Assembly (NCBI GenBank): GCA_009924885.1
Contig: RFQS01000066.1
Span: forward strand, 1 to 10,021
Source of the DNA: Pseudomonadota bacterium
GTDB lineage: Bacteria > Cyanobacteriota > Vampirovibrionia > LMEP-6097
DNA: 10,021 nucleotides
Direction: 5' to 3'
In this document: positions 1 to 6,479 of the stretch, piece by piece
How positions within the stretch are numbered: the stretch's first letter is position 1
Layout of the letters: each line of letters opens with the position of its first letter
The notes under the pieces: model-generated
The model's input: the letters and a program-made list of their open reading frames with translations, nothing else
Databases searched by the model: none
What the model was told of the DNA's origin: nothing
Translations under genes and position numbers: made by a program

Positions 1-659
1 TGGTATTCCTTTTATTTACCTTATGTTTTTATTTACTAAAACTAATAAATATGCAGTTTCCCCAGCTTGGTTTAAATGTTTCTAAAGATTATGAACATTT
101 TATTTCTTCAATATTACTTCTCGTTTATTTAGGACTAGCACCTTCTTTCTATCCATTAATTAGAGGTTTAGAGCATGGTGATTTATTTCTTCTGACTATT
201 ATTTTCTCAGTGGCTTTGAATGATATTTTTGCTTTTGTTGGAGGTAAAAATTTCGGCTTAATCCCTCTTAGTAAAACAATTAGCCCAAATAAAAAAATTG
301 AAGGCAGTTTGTTTGGCTTGTTTATGGGTTCACTGTGTTTTGCCTTATGTATATTACTTTGTAAACATCAGCTAGATCCCCGCATTATTAGCGTGATCGG
401 GAGCTTTATGAAGGGATATTTGGGCATCATTCATTTTAAAGAAACCTTTCTTAATTGGGCTTTAGTTTTTATTCTTGGCTTAATTCTTGCGATTATTGCT
501 CAAATGGGTGATTTATTTGAGAGTATGATTAAGCGTAGAGCGAAGGTTAAAGATTCAGGTACTTTACTTCAGGCTCAGGGAGGGATTCTTGACAGAATAG
601 ATAGTCATTATTTTGTTATAGGTTTTGCTTATTTGGTGTTTTATTTTTTTATTAGGTAG
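1..659 (+). CDS. cdsA: Phosphatidate cytidylyltransferase (CDP-diacylglycerol synthase), 5' end missing
   Basis: Membrane enzyme that makes CDP-diacylglycerol from phosphatidic acid and CTP, the branch point for bacterial phospholipids. The reading frame is open from base 3, without a stop before the ATG at 51, and the residues before that ATG are hydrophobic (VFLLFTLCFYLLKLIN). The gene therefore starts outside the window, and ATG 51 is probably internal. About 218 residues are visible against roughly 270-300 in the family, with about five or six membrane segments. Numbered from ATG 51, recognisable parts are NDIFAFVGGKNFG (57-69), SPNKKIEGSLFG (78-89) and the C-terminal CdsA signature KRRAKVKDSG (160-169) followed by QGGILDRIDS (175-184). 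The signature normally reads GHGG; here it is AQGG, so the usual His is Gln. A cryptic or altered-activity paralogue is possible, but the rest of the signature is intact. The next gene lies 53 bases downstream on the same strand. Confidence 0.88.
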   Translation, partial: VFLLFTLCFYLLKLINMQFPQLGLNVSKDYEHFISSILLLVYLGLAPSFYPLIRGLEHGDLFLLTIIFSVALNDIFAFVGGKNFGLIPLSKTISPNKKIEGSLFGLFMGSLCFALCILLCKHQLDPRIISVIGSFMKGYLGIIHFKETFLNWALVFILGLILAIIAQMGDLFESMIKRRAKVKDSGTLLQAQGGILDRIDSHYFVIGFAYLVFYFFIR

Positions 660-670
660 ATATAAAAACC

Positions 671-699
671 CTGTCATCATTTAAAATTAAATATATAAT
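671..699 (+). promoter_or_regulatory. Candidate sigma-70-type promoter of the restriction-modification locus
   Basis: A perfect -10 hexamer TATAAT lies at 694-699. CTGTCA at 671-676 matches four of six bases of TTGACA with an ideal 17-base spacer. It falls in the 53-base gap between cdsA and the methyltransferase gene. Transcription would start near 706, leaving only about 7 bases before the ATG at 713. That agrees with the lack of any Shine-Dalgarno sequence in front of that ATG. In such AT-rich DNA a chance TATAAT is not rare, so this is a prediction only. Confidence 0.45.
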
Positions 700-712
700 C
701 AAGACTATTTCA

Positions 713-2848
713 ATGAAGCTAACAGATAACGAAATCAGAGATATTATTCACCTTCTTGAACAGGGTCGCCCTCTGCCAGATTCATATCGCTTCATGTTGT
801 TTGAAGATAAGCGTGAAGTAGAATTAGTTTGGAATGGTAAAACTAATGAAGTCTCTAATGTAGTATTGCCTTTTCAAACAATAGAACAAGTAGATGAGCC
901 TCGGGCAGAAGATTCCAGTCGCTCTAAAGATTCCGCTCCTTTATTTAAATGGGCTGGAATGAGCATGGATGGCAGAGGTCGTCAGCTTACAGGTTGGACT
1001 AATAAATTAATTTGGGGAGATAATAAATTAGTCTTATCCTCTCTGAAGAATGGTCCTCTGCGTGAGGAAATCGAAAGACATGGTGGTATAAAACTAATTT
1101 ATATAGATCCTCCTTTTGACGTTGGTGCTGATTTCTCGATGGATATTGAGATTGGTGATGATACTTTTACTAAAGAGCCTACTATTTTAGAAGAGCTTGC
1201 ATATCGTGATACTTGGGGGCGTGGCTCTGATAGCTTTATATCAATGATTTATGAACGTCTTGTCTTGATGAGAGATTTACTAGCTGAGGATGGCAGTATT
1301 TATGTGCATTGTGATTGGAGAGTCAGTGCTTATATAAGATTGGTTCTAGATGAGGTGTTTGGGAAAGAGAGATTTCAAAATGAATTAATATGGTTTTTTA
1401 TCAAAGGTGCAAGTGGAAATAGTAGATATGGTAGAAAACATCAAACTATTTTTTTATATTCTAAATCTGATACTTATATTTTCAATAGAGATGATATTGG
1501 CATAGAATACAGTCCTGAAACCATTGCAAGAGCAAAAAGAGGTGAAGCTCGATACAGTATTGATCCAGAGGCATTGGAGGAGAGAGGTAAAAATCCAGGG
1601 GATGTCTGGACGGATATACATCCAGTTCAAGGAAATTCTATACAAAATACTGGCTATTCAACCCAAAAACCAGAAGCATTATTAGAACGAATTATCAAAG
1701 CCTCATCTAATGAAGGTGATATAGTCGCTGATTTTTTCTGTGGTTCTGGGACTACTCTTGCTGTGGCAGAGAAATTAGGGCGTAAATGGATAGGTTCTGA
1801 TCTCGGGAAATTCGCTGTTCATACCACCCGTAAGCGTATGATTGGCGTACAGCGTGAATTAAAAAAGACCGAAAAAAACTGGCGAGCATTTGAAATTCTT
1901 AATCTCGGTAAATATGAGCGTCAGTATTATATTGGCGTAAATCTTAATTTGCGTGAAGAAGAGCAGCTGAGACAATTAGAAGAACGTGAAGCCGCTTTTA
2001 CTAACTTGATTTTACATGCTTATCGTGCTGAGGCTACAACTGGCTTTAAAACATTCTCAGGCAAGAAAGCTGGACGAGTAATAGCAGTAGGACCGATTAA
2101 TTTACCAGTCACACGCTTATTTGTAGAAGAGATAATAAATGAGTGTCGCCAAAAACACCTTACGAAGGTAGATATACTTGGCTTTGAGTTTGAGATGGGT
2201 TTATTTCCCAATATACAAGAGGAAGCTAAAAATAAAGGTATAGATCTTGCGATGAAATATATACCTCGTGATGTGTTTGATAAGCGGGCTATAGAAAAAA
2301 ATCAAGTAGTTTTTCACGATGTTTCTTTCATCGAACTTAAGCCAATTATTAAAGGAAATAAAGTCTCCATAGAGCTTACAGATTTCTCAGTATTTTATTC
2401 ACAGGATTCAGTCGATAACATAGCTTCATCTTTAGCTAATGGTAAAAATAAAATTATCGTAGAAAAAGGTCAAATCATCAAAGTAAGTAAAGATAAGGAT
2501 GGCATAATTAGCCGTGAGGTATTAACTAAGCACTGGACAGATTGGATTGATTATTGGTCAGTAGATTTTGATTTTGAGAATAAAAAAGAATTTATTCGCA
2601 TTAAGCGAGAACCTAATTCTGATAAGGCATTTAGTCCGTCAGAAAAACCCTTAGTGAAATACGAAGAAGTTTGGACTGGAGATTATGTTTTTGAAAATGA
2701 GTGGCAGAGTTTTCGTACTAAAAAAAATCGCAGTCTTGAATTAGTAAGTGTAGTACAAGAATGTACTAAAGGCAGGCGTAAGCTTGCGGTTAAAGTCGTA
2801 GATATCTTTGGTAACGATACGATGAAAGTAGTAGAGGTGTCTATATAA
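713..2848 (+). CDS. Site-specific DNA methyltransferase, Type III-like Mod subunit
   Basis: Predicted S-adenosylmethionine-dependent DNA methyltransferase, probably adenine-N6, that protects host DNA and supplies sequence recognition for the nuclease encoded downstream. Over 711 residues the catalytic motif DPPF (132-135, in LIYIDPPFDVG) comes before the cofactor motif FFCGSGTT (341-348), the order typical of the beta class, with YSTQKPEALLERI (315-327) just upstream. The segment between DPPF and FCGSG (about 205 residues) is where classical Mod proteins carry the target-recognition domain. A C-terminal region of about 340 residues (370-711) follows, rich in Lys and Glu, with no motif I recognise. 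The start at 713 has no Shine-Dalgarno sequence but is the only sensible ATG, and the N-terminus (LTDNEIRDIIHLLEQGRPLP) reads as a normal start for such enzymes. The DPPF motif favours adenine over cytosine-N4, but sequence alone does not settle this. Confidence 0.9.
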   Translation: MKLTDNEIRDIIHLLEQGRPLPDSYRFMLFEDKREVELVWNGKTNEVSNVVLPFQTIEQVDEPRAEDSSRSKDSAPLFKWAGMSMDGRGRQLTGWTNKLIWGDNKLVLSSLKNGPLREEIERHGGIKLIYIDPPFDVGADFSMDIEIGDDTFTKEPTILEELAYRDTWGRGSDSFISMIYERLVLMRDLLAEDGSIYVHCDWRVSAYIRLVLDEVFGKERFQNELIWFFIKGASGNSRYGRKHQTIFLYSKSDTYIFNRDDIGIEYSPETIARAKRGEARYSIDPEALEERGKNPGDVWTDIHPVQGNSIQNTGYSTQKPEALLERIIKASSNEGDIVADFFCGSGTTLAVAEKLGRKWIGSDLGKFAVHTTRKRMIGVQRELKKTEKNWRAFEILNLGKYERQYYIGVNLNLREEEQLRQLEEREAAFTNLILHAYRAEATTGFKTFSGKKAGRVIAVGPINLPVTRLFVEEIINECRQKHLTKVDILGFEFEMGLFPNIQEEAKNKGIDLAMKYIPRDVFDKRAIEKNQVVFHDVSFIELKPIIKGNKVSIELTDFSVFYSQDSVDNIASSLANGKNKIIVEKGQIIKVSKDKDGIISREVLTKHWTDWIDYWSVDFDFENKKEFIRIKREPNSDKAFSPSEKPLVKYEEVWTGDYVFENEWQSFRTKKNRSLELVSVVQECTKGRRKLAVKVVDIFGNDTMKVVEVSI

Positions 2849-2851
2849 AAA

Positions 2852-2883
2852 TTTTAAATAGGGCGAATTCGCCCCAATTAAAA
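2852..2883 (+). promoter_or_regulatory. Intercistronic hairpin / palindrome between mod and the KilA-N gene
   Basis: The 14-base perfect palindrome GGGCGAATTCGCCC (2861-2874) can fold as a 5-bp GC stem with an AATT loop. It is enclosed by a second 6-bp stem, TTTTAA (2852-2857) with TTAAAA (2878-2883), separated by a 3x3 internal loop. It begins four bases after the methyltransferase stop and ends two bases before the AGGTGA ribosome site of the next gene. There is no T-run after it on the plus strand, so a normal intrinsic terminator is unlikely. RNA processing, mRNA stabilisation, control of ribosome access, or a DNA operator are all possible. The GC-rich core stands out in AT-rich surroundings. 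Confidence 0.55.
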
Positions 2884-2885
2884 CT

Positions 2886-2891
2886 AGGTGA
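2886..2891 (+). promoter_or_regulatory. Ribosome binding site of the KilA-N gene
   Basis: AGGTGA lies 7 bases before ATG 2899 and is a strong match to the Shine-Dalgarno consensus. It contrasts with the methyltransferase gene, which has none. It abuts the preceding hairpin, so folding of that RNA could affect access to it. Confidence 0.6.
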
Positions 2892-2898
2892 AGATTAA

Positions 2899-3795
2899 AT
2901 GCTATTTCATAAAAAGAAAAAAAGAGAAATAACCATTCAAGAAAATATCGTTTCCATTGCTGATGTTAATGGTGAAGATTATATTAGCCTCTCTGACATG
3001 CTTAAGTCTAAAGAGGGGGATTTTTTTGTAAAAGATTGGCTGAGAAACCGTAATACCCTTGAATTTTTAGCAGTATGGGAGCAAATGCATAATCCAGATT
3101 TTGATATTAATGGTTTTAGACCACTTGCTGAGAGGTCTGGACTTAACAGTTTTAAATTAAGTGTAAAAGAATGGATTGAGCAAACAAAAGCTAAGGGTAT
3201 AATCGCAAAACCCGGTCGCTACGGAGGTACATATGCTCACCGTGATATTGCTTTTGAATTTGGTACATGGATTAGTCCTGTTTTTAAGCTATATCTGATT
3301 AAAGAATATCAACGCCTTAAGGAAATAGAAAGTAATCAGCATAATATTGAGTGGAGTGTTAAACGTATTATCAGTAAAGCTAATTATCATATACATACAG
3401 ATGCTGTCCAAGAGTACGTTATACCAAATTCTCATAAATGGAGAAAAGAGTTTGAGTACGCTGAAGAGGCTGATCTTCTGAATATAAGCTTATTTGGCTG
3501 TACTGCAAAAGACTGGCGAGAACAGAATCCTAGCCGAGCGAAAAATGGCGAGAATATTAGAGATTCTGCAAGTATAAATGAACTAACAGTACTCTCTAAT
3601 ATGGAGAGTAGAAATGCCCAAATGATTAGAGAAGGTCTTGATAAGCGTACCCGCTTTGAGAAACTACAAGAGAATGCTCGATATGAGCTGAAAGTGCTTA
3701 ACAAGAAAGATGGTATCCGAGCTTTAAAAAAACTTTCCAACGAAACATATCTTCTTAAAGATTCAAAAGGTGATAATAATGGCACTGCATCCTGA
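2899..3795 (+). CDS. KilA-N domain protein inside the restriction-modification locus
   Basis: A 298-residue protein with an N-terminal KilA-N domain, a DNA-binding module known from phage, large DNA viruses and bacterial mobile elements. The domain spans about residues 15-142: YISLSDM (28-34), WLRNRNTLEF (47-56), and the diagnostic GRYGGTYAHRDIAFEFGTWI (106-125) followed by SPVFKLYLIKEYQRL (126-140). The C-terminal half (about 185-250) holds YAEEADLLNISLFG and TAKDWREQNP, then SINELTVLSNMESRNAQMI, which I recognise as a recurrent tail of bacterial KilA-N proteins. The N-terminus is basic (HKKKKRE). There is no methyltransferase, helicase or nuclease motif. It follows mod by 50 bases with a strong ribosome site, and its last 17 bases overlap the nuclease gene, so co-expression is very likely. 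Its role is unknown: a transcription or translation regulator of the locus, an accessory DNA-recognition subunit, or a phage-sensing partner are all inference. Confidence 0.88.
   Translation: MLFHKKKKREITIQENIVSIADVNGEDYISLSDMLKSKEGDFFVKDWLRNRNTLEFLAVWEQMHNPDFDINGFRPLAERSGLNSFKLSVKEWIEQTKAKGIIAKPGRYGGTYAHRDIAFEFGTWISPVFKLYLIKEYQRLKEIESNQHNIEWSVKRIISKANYHIHTDAVQEYVIPNSHKWRKEFEYAEEADLLNISLFGCTAKDWREQNPSRAKNGENIRDSASINELTVLSNMESRNAQMIREGLDKRTRFEKLQENARYELKVLNKKDGIRALKKLSNETYLLKDSKGDNNGTAS
3767..3773 (+). promoter_or_regulatory. Ribosome binding site that fixes the nuclease start at 3779
   Basis: AAGGTGA lies inside the 3' end of the KilA-N coding sequence, 5 bases before ATG 3779. An in-frame GTG at 3770 falls inside this ribosome site and so cannot be its own start. 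This supports ATG 3779 as the true initiation codon. The core AGGTGA is identical to the site in front of the KilA-N gene. Confidence 0.65.
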
Positions 3796-6469
3796 TTTCC
3801 CGAGTTCACCGCACGTAATTCTAGATCCAAAATATCGCTGGTTCCCAGCAGATGAGGCTTTGCGTGAGAGCAGTTATGAAAAACTTTTACCGCCACTAGT
3901 GCATCAACTCAGAATTAAAATAAATGAATGGCGTAATTCTGGATATCAAGGAGCTTCTAAAACTAGCCTTTCACTCCTTAAGTGGTGGTTTGCATCTCAG
4001 CATCTCTTGCCTAAGGCTGATGGCTCAGTGGTGGACTTTCAATACTATTTTGCTCAAAGAGAAGCCCTTGAAACCATTATTTATTTGCATGATGTAATCA
4101 AAGTTAAAGATCGTTATGATTTACTTCGTTTCGATTCCTCTGGAGCCGTCTCAGCAGGTATGTTTGACGAAGCTTGGAGGCGTTTTGTAATCAAGATGGC
4201 GACTGGTAGTGGTAAGACTAAGGTTGTAAGCCTTATTCTGACTTGGTCTTACTATCACAAGTTATATGAAGCTGATTCAGACTTAGCTTCAAATTTTTTA
4301 GTAATCACTCCGAACATTATAGTCCTAGACCGCATACGTACAGATTTTGATGGATTGCGTATTTTTTTCAATGATCCTCTTATTCCAGACAATGGTTTTA
4401 ATGGACATAATTGGCAAGATGATTTTCAATTATCTCTGCATATTCAAGACGAGGTGCATGTAACTCATCCTAGAGGTAATGTTTTTCTAACCAATATTCA
4501 CCGTTTATATTCTGGAAATGAAGATATCCCTTCAGCAGATGATGATAACACTATGGATTATTTTCTCGGTAAACGCCCTACTGGTGAGACTAATGACTCT
4601 AAAGTGGATTTAAGAGATATAGTGCGAGATATAGATGAATTAGTGGTAATTAATGACGAAGCTCATCATATTCATGATTCTAAATTAGCTTGGTTTAAAT
4701 CAATCGAAGATATTCATCATCGCCTTTTACAAAAAGGAAAATCTTTATCTCTACAAATTGATGTTACTGCGACCCCTAAACACAATAATGGAGCCATTTT
4801 CGTTCAAACAGTTTCAGATTATCCCTTAGTTGAAGCGATTTATCAAAATGTTGTAAAACATCCAGTGCTGCCAGATGTAGCTAGTCGTGCGAAACTCCAA
4901 GAAAGACAAAGCTCACGATATACAGAGAAGTATGCTGATTACATTAATTTAGGAGTAGAGGAGTGGCGTAAAGCTTATGATGAGCATAAAAAGCTTAATA
5001 AAAAAGCCATACTCTTCATCATGACAGATGATACTAAAAACTGTGATGAGGTCGCTGATTATCTAGAAGGACGATTCTCTGATTTTAAAAATTCTGTTTT
5101 AGTAATACACACTAATAATAATGGAGATATTTCTGAATCTACTCAAAAAAAGAACATCGAAGACCTAAAATCTTTACGAGAACAATCAAACAAAATTGAT
5201 AGCTGGGACAGCCCCTATAAAGCGATTGTATCTGTATTAATGCTGAAAGAGGGGTGGGATGTTAAAAATGTCACCACTATAGTTGGTCTTAGAGCCTATG
5301 CTGCTAAGAGTAATATACTGCCAGAACAAACACTTGGTAGAGGTTTACGGAAAATGTATCCCGGTAATGAGGTCAGGGAGTACGTTAGCGTAGTTGGTAC
5401 TGAAGCATTTATGGATTTTGTAGAATCTATTCAAAACGAAGGCATAGAGCTAGAACGGCGAGAGATGGGGGAGGGTACTAAGCCTAAGACTCCTATCATT
5501 ATTGAGATTGATAATGATAACCAGAAAAAAGATTTAGATAAGCTAGATATTGAAATCCCAGTTTTAACACCAAGGATTTTCCGTGAATATAAAAATCTTT
5601 CAGAAATTTCTCTTAGCTCTTTTTCATATAAGAAAATTGAATATCAGTACTATAGTGAAGAAGAAAAGCGCGAGATAGTATTCAGAGATATTACTACCGA
5701 TGAGATCACACACACTACTGAATTAGATTCCATCAATAATATAAATTATCAAAGCGTCGTAGGATACTACACTCAGACTATTATGCGTGAACTACGCTTA
5801 ATCTCTGGCTATGATGTCTTATATGGATTGATAAAGGATTTCATTGTGAATTATCTATTTACCATCCAGGTCTTATTAGAGGATTTAAATACACTAAGAA
5901 ACCTATCTGAGATTGAGGTCTGCCGTACTATTATTGAAGGCTTTAAGCGTGTTATTAATGAATTAACTATTAAAGATAAAGGAGATGCTGAGATAAGGGA
6001 TTACATCAAGCTCAAGAAAACGCGTCCCTTCGTAGTAAAAGAACAGGGGTATTTAATACCACAGAAAAGTATTTTCAATAAGCTAGTTGGTGACAGTGAT
6101 TTAGAGCTACGTTTTGCAGCTTTTTTAGATGAATGTGCAGATATTATTTCTTATGCAAAGAATTATTTTGCCGTTAATTTCAAATTAGACTATGTAAACC
6201 ATAATGGTGAAATGTCAAATTATTACCCTGATTTTTTAGTAAAAAAATCTTTAAATGAAGTCTATATAGTAGAAACAAAGGGGCTAGAGGATTTAGATGT
6301 AGCTCCTAAGCTGCAAAGACTTAAGCAATGGTGTGAAGATGTAAATAAATCATCTATGGAAATCAAGTATGACTTTGTATTTGTTGATGAAGAAAATTTT
6401 AATAAATATAGACCAAGCTCATTTGAAACTCTTATCAAGTCATTCAATAAATACAAAGAGATTTCATAA
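3779..6469 (+). CDS. Type III-like restriction enzyme subunit (Res): SF2 helicase plus PD-(D/E)XK nuclease
   Basis: Predicted ATP-dependent restriction subunit of 896 residues that works with the methyltransferase to cut unmodified DNA. The helicase core has Walker A MATGSGKT (140-147), the motif Ia-like VITPNIIVLDRIRTDF, DEAH (293-296), DVTATP (328-333), motif V LKEGWDVKN (489-497) and motif VI QTLGRGLR (517-524). Residues about 650-760 look helical and connect to a C-terminal nuclease. There, E776 in LELRFAAFLDE, D818 in YYPDF and E832/K834 in VETKG give the PD-(D/E)XK pattern. All catalytic residues appear intact, so the enzyme is probably active. The start at 3779 overlaps the KilA-N gene by 17 bases and implies translational coupling. 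Length is close to classical Res subunits (roughly 900-1000). Subfamily placement (true Type III or a related Mod/Res family) cannot be settled here. The gene ends 10 bases from the convergent ABC transporter gene. Confidence 0.9.
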   Translation: MALHPDFPSSPHVILDPKYRWFPADEALRESSYEKLLPPLVHQLRIKINEWRNSGYQGASKTSLSLLKWWFASQHLLPKADGSVVDFQYYFAQREALETIIYLHDVIKVKDRYDLLRFDSSGAVSAGMFDEAWRRFVIKMATGSGKTKVVSLILTWSYYHKLYEADSDLASNFLVITPNIIVLDRIRTDFDGLRIFFNDPLIPDNGFNGHNWQDDFQLSLHIQDEVHVTHPRGNVFLTNIHRLYSGNEDIPSADDDNTMDYFLGKRPTGETNDSKVDLRDIVRDIDELVVINDEAHHIHDSKLAWFKSIEDIHHRLLQKGKSLSLQIDVTATPKHNNGAIFVQTVSDYPLVEAIYQNVVKHPVLPDVASRAKLQERQSSRYTEKYADYINLGVEEWRKAYDEHKKLNKKAILFIMTDDTKNCDEVADYLEGRFSDFKNSVLVIHTNNNGDISESTQKKNIEDLKSLREQSNKIDSWDSPYKAIVSVLMLKEGWDVKNVTTIVGLRAYAAKSNILPEQTLGRGLRKMYPGNEVREYVSVVGTEAFMDFVESIQNEGIELERREMGEGTKPKTPIIIEIDNDNQKKDLDKLDIEIPVLTPRIFREYKNLSEISLSSFSYKKIEYQYYSEEEKREIVFRDITTDEITHTTELDSINNINYQSVVGYYTQTIMRELRLISGYDVLYGLIKDFIVNYLFTIQVLLEDLNTLRNLSEIEVCRTIIEGFKRVINELTIKDKGDAEIRDYIKLKKTRPFVVKEQGYLIPQKSIFNKLVGDSDLELRFAAFLDECADIISYAKNYFAVNFKLDYVNHNGEMSNYYPDFLVKKSLNEVYIVETKGLEDLDVAPKLQRLKQWCEDVNKSSMEIKYDFVFVDEENFNKYRPSSFETLIKSFNKYKEIS

Positions 6470-6479
6470 AAGGTTTATC

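Noticed and set aside
51..53. ATG 51 as the true start of cdsA
   Set aside because: The frame is open to the window edge with hydrophobic residues before it, there is no ribosome site, and the protein would be too short for the family.
2861..2883. Hairpin at 2861-2874 as an intrinsic terminator of the methyltransferase gene
   Set aside because: The sequence after it is CAATTAAAACT, with no T-run, and the next gene begins 24 bases later with a strong ribosome site.
3770..3778. GTG at 3770 as the start of the nuclease gene
   Set aside because: The GTG lies inside the ribosome site AAGGTGA, so it cannot be used with it; ATG 3779 has correct spacing.
3432..3896. Minus-strand open frame of 154 codons antisense to the KilA-N and nuclease genes
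   Set aside because: It lies fully opposite two well-supported genes, resembles no protein family I know, and is rich in Ser and Phe as expected from reading their complement.
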